Part shown: positions 22,095 through 34,000 of the stretch, piece after piece
Layout: every line of letters starts with the position of its first letter
Numbering within the stretch: position 1 is the first letter of the stretch
Source: Trogon surrucura
Lineage: Eukaryota; Chordata; Aves; Trogoniformes; Trogonidae
Length of the DNA stretch: 64,000 nucleotides
Direction: 5' to 3'
NCBI GenBank assembly: GCA_020746105.1
Contig: JAJGST010000081.1
Coordinates: forward strand, 1-64,000
Made by a program: the position numbers and the translations under genes
The notes under the pieces: generated by a model
What the model saw: the letters and a program-made list of their open reading frames with translations, nothing else
Database searches by the model: none
What the model was told of the DNA's origin: nothing

Positions 22095-23876
22095 TGTCGT
22101 GGGTTGACCCTGGCCAGCCGCCAGGTACCCACACAGCCGCTCTCTCACTCCCCCTTCACTGCTGAACAGGGGAGAAAATATTTCCAAGGGTTCCGGGTTT
22201 TGAGATAAGGACAGGGAGATCACTTTCATTTACCGTCCCGGGCAAAACAGACTCAGTTTTGGGGAAATTAGGTACATTTATTAAGAGAACTAATCAGAGA
22301 GGAGTAGTGAGAAGTGAGAAAGAGCAAACAGATCTTAAACAGAACACCTTCCCCCCATCCCTCCCTTCTTCCCGGGCTTAACATCAATCCCGGTTTCTCC
22401 ACCTCCTCCCCCCCGAGCGGCACAGGGGTCAGGGAATGGGGACTGCAGTCAGTTCATCCGACGTTGGTTTCACTACTTCTTCACTCCGGGGGAGGACTAT
22501 TCACTCTTCCCCAGGGCCATTGTGGGGTCCCTCTCACGGGAGACAAGCTTCACGCTCTCTTCTGCACGTGAGTCGTCCCACGAAGGGCAATTCATCACAA
22601 ACTGCCCAACGGGAGACACCTCACGAGGGGCAGCCCACCCCTCGTGAGTCTGAGGTGCAGTCCTTCGGGGGAAACTGCTCCAGCGTGAGCCACCCGCAGC
22701 ATCCCAAAAGTGCCACCAGCCAACCTGCTTCAGCGTGGGCATTCCTCTCTTCCACGGGCTACAGGTTCCGGCAGCGACTTGCTCTGATGCGGCTTCCCAC
22801 GGGCTACAGTCCCCTTTCAGGCATCCACCCACACGGCGTGGAGTCCTCGGTGATAGCAGAGGAACGCCTCTGTGAAAAACATATTTAAGAACGGGAAAAA
22901 GAACTGCGCCATAACAGCTGGCACAGAGATGGAGGAGTGAGAATCTGTGCAGACACCGAGGTCAGTGAAGAAGGAGGCGGGGAGGATGAGCTCCAGGCGC
23001 CGGAGCAGAGAGAGTCCCCCGGGTCCATGGTGAAGACCATGGTGAAGCGGGTTGTCCCCCTGCAGCCCATGGGCGAGGTGCAGAAGTCCACCGTGAGGAT
23101 CACCGCGTAGATGTCCACCGAGGACTCCACGCCGTGTGGGTGGATGCCTGAAAGGGGACTGTAGCCCGTGGGAAGCCGCATCAGAGCAAGTTACTGCCGG
23201 AACCTGTAGCCCATGGAAGAGAGGAATGCCCATACTGGAGCAGGTTGGCCGGTGGGACTTTTGGGACGCTGCGGGTGGCTCACGCTGGAGCAGTTTTCCC
23301 CGAAGGACTGCGCCTCAGACTCACGAGGGGTGGGCTGCCCCTCGTGAGGTGTCTCCCGTTGGGCAGTTTGTGATGAATTGCCCTTCGTGGGACGACTCAC
23401 GTGCAGAAGAGAGCGTGAAGCTTGTCTCCCGTGAGAGGGACCCCACAATGGCCCTGGGGAAGAGTGAATAGTCCTCCCCCGGAGTGAAGAAGTAGTGGTG
23501 AAACCAACGTCGGATGAACTGACCATAACCCCCATTCCCTGTCCCCCTGCGCCGCTCGGGGGGAGGAGGTGGAGAAACCGGGATTGGTGTTAAGCCCGGG
23601 AAGAAGGGAGGGGTGGGGGGAAGGTGTTCTGTTTAAGATCTGTTTGCTCTTTCTCACTTCTCACTACTCCTCTCTGATTAGTTCTCTTAATAAATGTACC
23701 TAATTTCCCCAAAACTGAGTCTGTTTTGCCCGGGACGGTAAATGAAAGTGATCTCCCTGTCCTTATCTCAAACCCTGAGCCTCTGGAAATATTTTCTCCC
23801 CCTGTTCAGCAGTGAAGGGGGACTGAGAGAGTGGCTGTGTTGGTACCTGGCGGCCGGCCAGGGTCAACCCACGACA
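22095..23876. mobile_element. Folded LTR insertion: inverted repeat with identical U5-type ends (left arm only)
   Basis: A 1,782 bp insertion absent from the right arm, flanked by the 5 bp duplication ACCAC (22,090-22,094 and 23,877-23,881). The empty site is at about 37,642-37,646. It starts TGTCGTGGGTTGACCC and ends GGGTCAACCCACGACA, so both termini are the same LTR end. Halves of about 758 bp (22,095-22,853 and 23,118-23,876) are near-perfect inverted repeats around a 264 bp unique centre. The right half plus the centre read as the 3' part of an avian ERVL-type LTR (AATAAA near 23,690). Its normal 5' start is missing. Confidence 0.85.
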
Positions 23877-24059
23877 ACCACAAAAGCCAAAAAGCATTCC
23901 TCTTCCAAAATATAAATATATGGAACACAGCAATCTGCATCTCTGCTAGAAAACTTGAAGCAGTGGCAGAGGTAGCGCGGTGTCCTGCTGAGGGGAAATG
24001 AGTTCGGTTTTGACTTTGAGGCAGCACAAGGAGGACTCGTATTTCAGTGCTGGCGTACA

Positions 24060-25210
24060 GAGATGAATAGAATCATAGAAGAGAATCACAGAATGTGGTA
24101 TGTTGGAAGGGACCTTTATGGGTCATCTAGTCCCGCCCCCCTGCACTGAGCAGGGACATCTTTAATTAGGTCAGGTTGCTCAGAGCCCCATCAAGCCTGA
24201 CCTTGGATGTCTCCAGGGATGGGTCCTCCACTACCTCTCTGAGCAAACTGCTCCATTGTCTCACCACCATCATTGTAAAAAAAAACCATCTTCCAGTCTA
24301 AGCTTTGAGTTTAAAACCATCAACCCCTGTCCTGTTACAACAGGTCTTGCTAAAAAGATTTCAGAATCAGAGAATCTCTGTGGTTCGAAGAGACCTTTAA
24401 GATCATCGAGTCCAACCATTAATCCAGCACTGCCAGGTCGCCAATAAACCATGTCCCTGGGCACCAGATCAAGACACTGTTTAAATCCCTCCAGGGACAG
24501 TGAATTTACCAGGGCCCTGGGCAGCCTGTTCCAAGGCCCAGTGACCCTTTCAGTGAAGAACTTCTTCCCAACTTCCAGCCTGAACCTCTCTTGGCACAAC
24601 TTGCAGCCCATTCCTCTCATCCTGTTGCTCAACAATCCCAGTTCTCTCAGCCGCTCCTCACAGGACCCCTGTTCCAGATGCCTCATGAGCCTCATTGTCC
24701 TTTGCTGGACACGCTCCAGCACCTCAATGTCCCTCTTGTAGCGAGGGGCCCTGAACTGGACACAGGGCTCAAGGTGTGGCCTCACTGAGGCCGAGCACAG
24801 GGGCACGATCACCTCCCTGCTCCCACTGACAACACTGTTCCTGATCCAGGCCAGGATGCCGTTGGCCTTCTTGGCCACCTGGGCACACTGCTGGCTCTTC
24901 TTCAGCCAGCTGTCCATCAACAGCCCCAGGTCCTCTTCCAACCACACATCCCCAAGTCTGCAGACTTCCATGGGCTTGTTACAACCCAAGCGCAGGACCC
25001 GGCACTTGGCCCCATTGAAACTTGAACAATTAACCTTGGCCCATTGATATGGCCGGTCGAGATCCCTCTGCAGAGCCTCCCTATCCTCCAGCAGATCAAC
25101 ACACCTGCCGACCTTGGTGTCATCTCCAAACTTACCCAGGGTGCCCTCGATGCCTTCATCCAGATCGTTAATAAAGATAATAAAAAGCACAGGCCCCAGT
25201 ACTGAGGAAG
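24060..25210 (-). mobile_element. CR1 LINE, 3' part of ORF2 plus 3' end (left arm)
   Basis: A minus-strand CR1 fragment. A 341-codon frame (24,270-25,295) covers the second half of the reverse transcriptase: [15 protein letters not shown], then FGDDTKVG (FADD box with A changed to G), then the CR1 thumb/C-terminal region with RLRELGLL and [16 protein letters not shown]. The 3' tail carries TTCTGTGATTCTCTTCTATG-type repeats near 24,065-24,100. 5'-truncated, hence inactive. Mirrored at 36,316-37,455. Confidence 0.9.
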
Positions 25211-26382
25211 GAAAGCAGGAGACTGCAGATGCCAGATAGCAGGGGAGCAGACTTTGAGGATTCCTTCCGGGCAGTTTTAGGGGGCACCTCACCACCAGCA
25301 GAGCTCAAGAAGAGCTCTGATCGTCAAGAAGAGCCTCTCCCAAGCTTGGCAATGGTCTGTGTCCAAACCCGTCTGAACGTTGTGAGTTCAAGGGCATCAT
25401 CATGGTTTGTCCTCACTCCCAAGAGAGCTTTAACAATCCCAATATACAACGGAATATTCCAAAGAAGTATAAGCCTTCTCCTGTAACATCAGTACCACTA
25501 TTTTGCCTCTTATAGAGTGTATTTAGTTTCTTCAGTCTTCTTTCACATATTTTCACCACCTGTCAAGGATCCAACGACCGCTGCTGAAGCCATCTTTTGA
25601 GATGCAGACCGTCTACACAAAGGCCCTTTCATGCAGTCTCCCTTTCTTCTGGCTTTGCTCCTTGTTCCTTCACACACGGCTCACCTACAGCCCTGCTTTG
25701 AGCTTCAGGGAGGAAAACTTGCCCTCTCTTTCAGTAGTCCAATTCCCTCTTTAGTCAACTCCTTCACTCTGTTCGTATCTACCTTTTGGTATCTGACCAG
25801 CTGAAACATTTCCCTTGCGCAAAGACCACCTCGTTAGAGGCAGCTTGTAATGAGTGTATAGTTACAGCGTGTGTTTAACTGTTTAAGAAAGTTTGTCCTG
25901 CTTTAGTTTTCTTTTCTTAACAAACAGGAAACACTCTGCTGTGCCTGTGTGCAGCCAGTTCTCTGAGGACAAGAGGTGGCAGATGGTGCAATGGAGCTGT
26001 GACATCCAGCTGCAGAGGTCAGGGGAGAAGTCTGATGGAAGGACAGTGGTGGAAGTGCCAGGGGGACAATGCCAGGAACAGTGGGGGTGGGGGGGGGTGA
26101 GGAGCAAGGTTGTCCATACAGTGATGGACCTCAAAGGTGCAGCTTCTCCCAATGCTCCAGACCTTCTGAGGAGACACTCTGGAGCATCATCACTTGGAGG
26201 ATGCTGCTAAAATCTCTTCTCTAAAATTAAAAGTTTTAAAATAGCCAGTTTAAAATAAAAAAATCGTTTTTATTACGTGCACTTCCTCCTTAACTAAAGT
26301 ATGAAACAGCTCCAATTAGCTTTATAAGTCTTGAAGAAAACTACAAGGAGACAACCAGCTCCATGATGCATTTGGGGCTCCT

Positions 26383-27714
26383 TACAGGAACCCCACAGGT
26401 ACTCACAGAAGACTGAAGAAGTCACTCAAGAAGCCCAAGCCAGAAGCAAAACTCCAAGTACCTGGAAGTATTAATCAGTCCCTCTGAGGCTCGTTACTGA
26501 CAAAGGCTCCCTCGTTAGAGCAGCTCATGGGAGGCCATGATTGCAGGCAGGCCCAGGCACTGTGCAGTGGCTGTAACGCTGAGAAAAGCCTTGGGTTGGT
26601 TGGTTGGATGAAGCAGAAAGGCCAGCCCTGACCCCCAGGCCCCGGCAAGGCAGATCCTGAGATCCCTCCGAAGAAAGTTTCATCTCCTTGGGCCTCGGTG
26701 GCCGAGGCAGCTGCTGTGGCCAAGAGGACAAAGCCCTGGGTGCTGTTGGGCCTTGTAGCCCTGCCAGAGCCCCTGGTCATCTCTCCTGCAGGCTGTCCTG
26801 CCCTGCCCGTGCCTGCTCCTCTGTCCCTTCAGGCTGCTGACACCCTACTTTCTTCCCCAGCTCAGGTCTTCCCCCTGCATTTCTAGACCTTCCCTGATGT
26901 CTCTCTACTCTCACTGGCCATTGGTTGAACTCCATTGGGTTGAACTACCATGCAACACTGAAGCCATGGGATGATCCATTGGGTGACCTCTCACACCAAA
27001 ATATTACTCTTCGTGTGACATCTCTTTTTGCTCACTTCCCATCTGAACCTTCCACACTGCACTTTGTGGAGATCTTCTTCTCTTCCCACTACTAAGAAAA
27101 GCTCTGTAATCTCTATCACTGATCAATCCCACCACGGAGTCCAGCAGGGTCCCGCAGGTCCAGCATCGGTGGGGGAATATTGTGACCAGATGCTGGTCTG
27201 CACTTTTATTTCCGTTGTCCCTGCCTTTCGTCCACCCTTTCACGGGAACTAGGCGTGATAAATCTCCTCGTCCTGCGGCATCCGCGCTGCCGTCAGGTGG
27301 TCTCTGGTGGTCGTGGGCCAGGTTCTTCTGGAGGAAGGCTCATAGTCTTCCTCGCCGTGTACTTTAGCTCAAAAATGCTGAGCTGGCTGAGCTGGTGGCT
27401 CCAAGGCTGCTTTAGACCAGACGGCCAGGTGGCTGCTCTCTCACTGACAGTGGAGTTCCCGCTTCAGTACCTCGATGCTCGTTAGCGGCGCTGCTTGCTG
27501 GGAACCGGGGGTTTGGAGGGTTCCCGGCAGCCCCTGGGAGCCCTGCGGCGCTTTGGGCACCGTGGGGCTGGAAGTGCTCTAGTGCCGGGGCCTGAACCAT
27601 AGGCCCTGCACTGAAGTTGACCTATAGATGAACCACACAACCCCACACCATAGAGTATTAATCACATATGTGATGTATGGATAATCTATTTTAGCATAGA
27701 TATAGACGAGAAGC
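26383..27714. other. Spacer, inner-left segment without a recognised gene
   Basis: Unique to the spacer. Moderately GC-rich, with only short ORFs on either strand. No repeat family was identified by eye; some of it may be LTR debris. Confidence 0.4.
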
Positions 27715-28225
27715 TCAACATGAGCCAGCAGGGCGCTCCTGCAGCCCAGAAGGCCAACCGCATCCTGGGATGGATCAGGAGAAGCGTAGCCAGCAGGGCA
27801 AGAGAGGGGATTCTCCCCGTTTACTCTGCTCTTGTGAGACCCCACTTCGAATACTGTGTCCAGTTCTGGTGTCCCCACCATAGGAGGGACATGGGTCTGT
27901 GGGAACGAGTCCAGAGGAGGCCACAAAGACCATCCAGGGGCTGGAGCAACTCTGCTACGAGGACAGGCTGCGGGAGTTGGGATTGTTCAGTCTTGAAAAG
28001 AGAAGACTTTGGGGGGACCTAACAGCTGCCTTCCAGTACCTGAAGGGATCCTACAGGACGGCTGGGGAGGGACTTTTGACAAGAGCATCCACTGGTAGGA
28101 CAAGGGGAAATGGGTTTAAGTTGAACGAGAATAGATTCAGATTAGATCTTAGGAAGAAATTCTTCAGTGCGAGGGTGGCAAGACTTTGGAATAAATTACC
28201 CAGAGACGTTGTGGCCCAGCCTGGC
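27715..28225 (+). mobile_element. CR1 LINE 3' ORF fragment in the spacer
   Basis: The plus strand reads KANRILGWIRRSV, then VRPHFEYCVQFW, then [19 protein letters not shown] and [17 protein letters not shown]: the conserved C-terminal part of CR1 ORF2. Frames are broken by at least one shift near 27,900-28,020. The element stops abruptly without its 3' tail. Confidence 0.85.
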
Positions 28226-28810
28226 TGGAATTGCTCCCGTGGCCGGGTTCCCCTGCCAGCCCAGGGCAGGGCTCAGCCCCGCGGGGCTGCCTGAGACCCC
28301 CCAGCACCTCCTGCCATCCATCAGCAGCTTGCGGGCAGGCGTTCGGCCCCATCTCCCCCACTTGGGATCCCCATCTGTGTGTGGCGGCTCTGGGCAGCCT
28401 GCGACCTCCCCAGCCTGGAGACCCGCTCTGTCACGCGTATGAGCAGGCTCTGTGGGGGGAAGGGGACGCCCTGCGGGTGGGAGACATGGGATGGAGGCGG
28501 CTGCGTTGGGACAGCAGCCCCTGCAGCCGAAGGTCCCTGACAAAGGACACACAGGAGTCTCCGGGAGAGTGTGGGAGCAGGACTGCTCCCTGCTTTGCTG
28601 CCGCGCATTCGTGAGCCTGGAGGGACAGACGGGTGGGTGGCTGGGTGGGAGAAGTCTGGGGCCAGCCCCACAGAGCCAAAGCCTGTCCCAGAACCTCCCT
28701 CACCACGTGCTGGACGGTGTCCTGCAGAGCTGTGGCACAGCCCTTGGCACTCACTTTCCTGGCCCTGCGAAGAGTGTTCCGATGACCAGCTGTCTCCTTT
28801 CCTGTCGCTC
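28226..28810. other. Spacer GC-rich stretch, unassigned
   Basis: GC-rich DNA between a CR1 fragment and an LTR fragment. Open frames on both strands look compositional. No domain recognised. Confidence 0.4.
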
Positions 28811-29103
28811 TGTACTGGGTTTACCTGGATGGATTTTGGTGGCAGGGAGGGCTGTAGAGGTGGTTTCTGCAAGAAGCTGCTAGAAGCTCCCCCTGAGTCT
28901 GACAGAGCCAACGCCAACCAGCTCCAAAGAGGGACCCGCCGCTGGCCAAGGCTGAGCCTGTCAGCAATGACAGGAGAGGAGCCCTCTGTGAAAATGTATT
29001 TAAGAAATGGGAAAAAAGAACTGCACCACAACAGCTGGGGGAGAAACAGAGGAGTGAGAATCTGTGAAGACCCCAAGGTCAGCGAAGAAGGGGGAAGGGA
29101 TGA
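28811..29103 (+). repeat. ERVL-type LTR fragment, 5' part
   Basis: Begins TGTACTGGGTTTACCTGG. It shares with the centre of the folded LTR (22,870-23,000) the phrases AACTGC(A/G)CCA and GAGGAGTGAGAATCTGTG. It is truncated at about 29,103. Confidence 0.6.
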
Positions 29104-29114
29104 TTTAAGAAAAC

Positions 29115-29610
29115 TGCAGGATAATTAAACAGCAACATCTTGAACAACGCTCTCCAAAGTGATGAAACTAAGAGGCCCGTTTTGGCCGGCAGCGTGACCA
29201 GAATTGCCTGAACCACGGGAACCATACTGTGGGCAGGAACCCCCCTCTGGCTGGTGCTGGTCCTGTGGTTTGGGGGGGGGGCTGCCAACCCCACATTGTG
29301 AGCCAAAGGTGAAAAGGACGTAATGAGGAAGACTTCAGGCCTTCCTCCTGAAGATGCCAATTCACGACCTCCAGACAGCAATAATACGCACGTGCCAGGA
29401 GGAGGAGCCATGTGATAACGAAGCAATTGCAACCATCACGTCTATTCCTTGAGCTAATGGTACTAACCCAGCCCATGTTAATGAATATGTATGATTCTGA
29501 GTAATAAATAACGGTTTGTTTTGGTGATGGGTGTGCGAGCGCCCTTCGCTGCAATAAACACACCTGCTTCCTACCTCCTTGGGAGTTGTAGAGTTTGTTT
29601 CCGCATGTCA
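29115..29610 (+). repeat. Probable solo LTR in the spacer
   Basis: Starts near TGCAGGATAATTAAAC and ends GTTTCCGCATGTCA. It contains AATAAATAACGG and GCAATAAACAC, consistent with an R/U5 region on the plus strand. No target duplication found, so the borders are approximate. Confidence 0.45.
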
Positions 29611-29689
29611 ACGGGAAGAATTGGTCCTGTGTATTTTCCAGTCCCTGTCAGCACATCAGCCAATCAGGGGAATGTTGCCAGCAGGAACC

Positions 29690-30530
29690 AACAGCCCGGG
29701 GTAACACTCTCTGGAGGGTCTGTAGTTACTCGGGTCATCCTTCCTGCCCTTCTTACAGACTGCAGTGACATTCGCTGTCCTCCAGTCTTCAGGCACCTCT
29801 CCTGTTCCCCACGACCTACCCAAGATGATGGAGAGTGGCCTGGCAATGACCTCCGCCAGCTCCCTCAGCACAGCCCATCAGGGCCCATGGATTTATGGAT
29901 GTTCAAGTGTTCAGACTGATCCCTAACCCAGTCTCGCTCAACCAGGGCAAACTCCTCCTTTATCCTGACTTCCTCTGGGGCCTCAGGGGACTGAGGCTCC
30001 TGAGGACAGTCTCCAACAGTGTAGACAGAGGCAAAGAAGGCATTCAGCCACTCTGCCTTCTTTCTGTCCCCTGTCTCCAGGGCACCCACCTCACTCACCA
30101 GAGGGCCTACATTGCCTCTAGGGCTGGTTTTGTCAGCAATGTATTTGAAGAAGCTCTTTCTGTTGTCCTTGACCTCTCTCGCAAGTCTTAATTCCAAGGA
30201 TGCCTTAGCTTTCCTAGTTGCCTCCCTACACCCTCCGACCACAGTCCTGTACTCCACCCAAGTGGCCAGCCCTTCCTTCCACAATTTATACACCCTCCCT
30301 TTCCACCTGAGTCTGCCCAGCAGATCCCTGGTTAACCACGTAGGTCTCCTGGATCTCTTCCTTCATTTCCTACCTGATGCCATGCACTGATCCTGAGCCT
30401 GGAAGAAGTGGTCCTTGAATACCGACCAACTCTCTTGGGCCCCATTTACCTTCCAGCTCCCTATCCCAAGGGGTTTCCCCCAGCAATTGCTCGAAAAGGC
30501 CGAAGTTGGCCCTGCTGAATCCCAGGGTGG
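29690..30530 (-). mobile_element. CR1 LINE, endonuclease-RT linker and start of RT
   Basis: On the minus strand: YKLWKEGLATWVEYRTVV, then SFFKYIADK (30,293-29,865), then after a frame break VIARPLSIILGRSWGTGEVP and NYRP, the CR1 linker and RT start. Upstream sequence (to about 30,530) is the end of the endonuclease part. It is truncated at both ends and frameshifted. It lies directly upstream of the PHF7-like promoter in opposite orientation. Confidence 0.85.
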
Positions 30531-30585
30531 CAGGTGGCCAAGGGCGTCCCAGCCCATAGTTGGGGCGCACGCAGGCTGGTGCTGC

Positions 30586-30747
30586 TGATGTCACGGAGGC
30601 CAACGCTGCTGATGTCACTGAGGCCGGCGCTGCTGATAGGTCGGCGCTGCTGATGTCACAAAGGCTGGCGCTGCTGATGTCACCGAGATTGCCCTGCTGA
30701 TGTCACGGAGGCCGGCGCTGCTGATAGGCCGGCACTGCTGATGTCAC
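30586..30747 (+). promoter_or_regulatory. Minisatellite of CRE-like TGATGTCAC motifs upstream of the PHF7-like gene
   Basis: TGATGTCAC occurs at 30,586, 30,610, 30,651, 30,675, 30,698 and 30,739, each in the context GCTGC or CTGC plus the motif. Spacings of 24, 41, 24, 23 and 41 show a higher-order unit of about 64-65 bp. TGATGTCA is one base from the palindromic CRE (TGACGTCA). The last motif is about 40 bp from a TATA-like AGATAAAGG (30,782-30,790). Regulation by CREB/CREM/ATF factors is inference. Confidence 0.65.
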
Positions 30748-30781
30748 AGTGACGGGTAATGTGACCCGCTTGGCCGAGCCC

Positions 30782-31002
30782 AGATAAAGGAGCGCGGGGC
30801 TCCCACCTGGCTCAGTGCGACGTGGTGAGGTGAGGAGAGCACAGGGCAGGGACGGGGCTGCCGAGGGAGGGGGCGCCCCACACCTTGGGGCTCTGGGCCT
30901 GCGCTGGAGCTCACCCGCGTCCCGCTTCTCCCCCAGAGTCTTGCAGAGGCGTCTTTGCGAGACACACGTTGTGCTACTGGGAGGATTTCCCAGACTCTGG
31001 TG
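30782..31002 (+). promoter_or_regulatory. Likely core promoter, 5' UTR exon and first intron of the PHF7-like gene
   Basis: TATA-like AGATAAAGG at 30,782-30,790 precedes a short presumed non-coding exon 1 ending at a donor (GAG|GTGAGG, about 30,829). Exon 2 starts after CTTCTCCCCCAG at 30,937 and carries the ATG at 31,003. Transcription start is not visible from sequence alone. Confidence 0.5.
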
Positions 31003-34000
31003 ATGTCTGCGGTTCCAGACCGTGAGGAACAAGCCGCCGGCTCGACAGAGCAGGGTGAGAGCAGAGTGTCCCTCCCGGGGCCGGGCGGAGGGGCTGGCTG
31101 TCAGGGCGCTCGGCACTGGACCCGGAGCGGTGCCGGGTGGGGTAGGAGCTCCCCAAGCACTCCTCTCCTCAGCCAGCGGGGCCCAGGCTGGGCAGGGGGA
31201 CCTGTGGGAACAGCCGTGCCGGCCAGGGCCCCTTCCTCCCGCTCCAGCCCTGCCCATCAGCCAGCTGGGCAGGGACAGAGCGGCTCTCGGGGGCAATCCC
31301 TTGGGGACGCTTCCCCCGGCCCCGCGCAGCTGCTCATGCCCGGTGCCCTTTGCTCTCCCCCTCCAGCATGCATGTTGTGCCGCCGGGCAGATGCCGACCC
31401 GGAGGTCTGCGGGTGCAAACTGCACCACGAAGGGCTCTGTGTCCATGAGCTCTGCCTGGTGAGTCTCTCTGGGCCTTCCTCCTGCTCTCCTCAGGCAGGC
31501 TCTGCCCGGCTCTCCTCACTCGAGCCTCGTGTTGTCTCTCCCAAAGCTTTTTGCCAATGACCTTTCTGAAAACTGGATCGAGGATGAAGAATCCATCACA
31601 TTTCGTCAGGATGACGTTCGACGTACCATCGAGCAGGCAGCACAGAAGGTGAGGGCCCGGCAAGGTCAGGGAGCTTTGTGCCGGCAGAGGTTTGTGGGAG
31701 CTCAGCCCAGAGCCCGGGAAAGAGCCCCCAGCCCCTCCAGCCGGCTCTGGGGCACAAGTCTTGCTCCCAGCAGCAGCTCCCCAGGAGCCTCGTCGGCCAG
31801 GCGGGTCTCTGGGCTGCGACCCCGCAGCGGCCCCATCCCGTGCCCTGGCTGGGGGGTTCGAGGCTGCTGCTGATGGGGGCTGCGCTGTCCCTTCCAGGTC
31901 TGCGTCGTCTGTGGCGAGAGCGGGGCTGCCGTCACCTGCTGCCTGAGCCGCTGCGAGCAGAGCTTCCATCTCCCCTGTGCCACCAGGGGAGAGTGCGTCA
32001 CCTGGTTCTTCAGGCACCACATGTAAGGCAGCGGCTCTGCCGGGGGGAGACCCCTCAGCTCCAGCCCCTTCCTGCCGGCATCAGCCTGACAAGAAAGGAG
32101 CCCGCAGGGACACTTCCCAGCGGCCGGGCGCAGGCAGAGCCAGAGCTGGGCCAGATCTGGGGCTCCTTCCCCCTCCTCTGCCCTCCTCGCCACCACCGGG
32201 GCAGGACACAGCGCTTCTCACCTCCCTCATCCCTGTCCTCTTCTCCCCAGGGCCTTCTGCTCAGATCACCGCCCTGAGCAGAGAGTGGAGGCAGCTCGAG
32301 ACGAGGACACCAGCTGCCTCATCTGCACAGAGCCCTTGGACAACGGGCTGTGCTTCCGCATCATGGTGTGCCCGGTGTGCAAGCACGCCTGGTTCCACCG
32401 TGGTTGCATCCAGGTGGGAGCCGTTCCCTCACCCCCCAGGCACGGTCGGCTCTCAGCAGCACCACAGCCTCACTCACGCTCCTTCTGCTTCTCCCACAGG
32501 GTCTGGCTTTGAGTGCTGGCCGGCTGTGTTTCCGGTGCCCACTGTGCAGGGACAGGGATCTCTTTCGTCTTGAAATGTTCCTCATGGGGATCCGAATCCC
32601 CACCAGGTTGGTGTCCGTCTGCCCGGCAAGTGCTGCGCCGTGCCAGGGACTGCCCCGGCTGGCCTGTGAACCGGGGCTTCCGTTTCCTGGAGGAGTTGGA
32701 AACAGGGCAGAGGGGGAAAAGCAGGGAAAAACTTCTTCTGCCAGATGCTGCGGAGGAAGGGGCTCATCAAATTTCCTTTCCTTGGGTACAGGCAGCCAAC
32801 ATGGGAGAGCGGCCAGGCATACGCAGACCTCACGGTGAGGTGGGGCTACTGCGATGCCGCTGTGTGCCTGTGCCCAGGAGGCAGGGAGCAGGCGGAGGAA
32901 GAGGGGTGAGTGTCCGAAGCTGCACCTCTGGGCTCTGCCCAGGGAGCTCTGTCTTGCCAGGGGTTCGAAGCACAAGGAATAAGGACAAGAGCTCTGCCGG
33001 ACAATCCCACGCTGTGGTCACTTTGTCCTCAGAGCCATTTCCCCATTTGCTTCCCCAGGCCCTGGCAACTGCTCCAGTGCTCGTCCTGTGCTGGCCAGGG
33101 CACCCACAGAGGCTGTTCCAACGTGGACAACAGCACGACCCACTGGGAGTGTGCGGTCTGTGCTGGCCCAGACACCGGTAAGAGGCAAAGCAGCGGAGGG
33201 TCCCCCTGGGCTGGGTCCCGGCTCCTGGCAGTGGGTGCCCAGGGTGGCCTTGGCAGAGGCTCTCTGCTCCAGGAGGGCTGGGGGCCCTGCTCTTCACCTT
33301 CCTGCTTCTCCTTACAGACTCCAGTGCCAGCTTGGAGGTCGCTGGCCCCAGCAGTGCGAGCCAGCCGGCATCGGGGCCTTCCTGTGGCTCCCCAGCATCG
33401 GAGGGGAGCAGCCCCAGCCCCAGCAGCCGGGCAGCCTCAGAGCAGGCTCCTGCCACTGGGGCACAAGAGACCAGCAGCCCCAGCACGGGCCGCCGGCCAC
33501 GATCGGATTCCCCCTGCGACTCCCCAACACCCAAGAGAAGACGGTGCTCCAGCCCTGCTGGGCCTGTGCGCAGGCGACGCCGTCCCTGCTCGCAATGTTG
33601 GGGCCAGGAGCCTGACAGCCGGCCTGAGAGACGCCGTCCCAGGAACCAGGTGCCCGATGCAAGTGCTGGGAGCAACACCAGAAGGGGCCGCCGGCCACGA
33701 TCGGGCTCCCCCTGCGACTCCCCAGCACCGAAGACAAGGCGACGGTTGAACTCCAATGGGCCCAAATGCAGGCGAGACCGGTCTCATTCACAGTGTCGGG
33801 GCCAGGAGCCTGACAGCCGGCCTGCGAGACGCCGTCCCAGGAGCCGGGTGCCCGATGCAAGTGCTGGGAGCAGCACCAGAAGGGGCCGTCGGCCGCGATC
33901 GGGCTCCCCCTGCATCTCCCAAGTGCCCGAGAGAAGACGACGCTCCAGCCCCGCTGGGCCCAAATGCAGGCGAGACCGCTCTCGCTCGCAACATCGGGGC

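Larger units (their letters stand above)
4363..26382. repeat. Left arm of a large palindrome (inverted repeat)
   Basis: About 22.0 kb whose reverse complement matches 35,143-56,297 almost throughout. Outer match: the bases after CCTCTCCTAC at 4,363 equal the reverse complement ending GTAGGAGAGG at 56,297. Inner match: it ends at GGGGCTCCT near 26,382, pairing with AGGAGCCCC at 35,143. The length difference is explained by the arm-specific indels listed separately. Sampled stretches differ by roughly 1-3 percent, unevenly. Content: gene A copy, CpG island, gene B copy, CR1 fragments and ERV/LTR debris. Confidence 0.95.

Noticed and set aside
22885..23535. Overlapping ORFs in the folded LTR
   Set aside because: These avian LTRs contain long stop-free repetitive stretches; the inverted copies generate matching ORFs on both strands.
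30586..30747. CRISPR-like array of short repeats
   Set aside because: Spacers are also repeats of each other, the genome is vertebrate, and no cas genes are present; it is a minisatellite.
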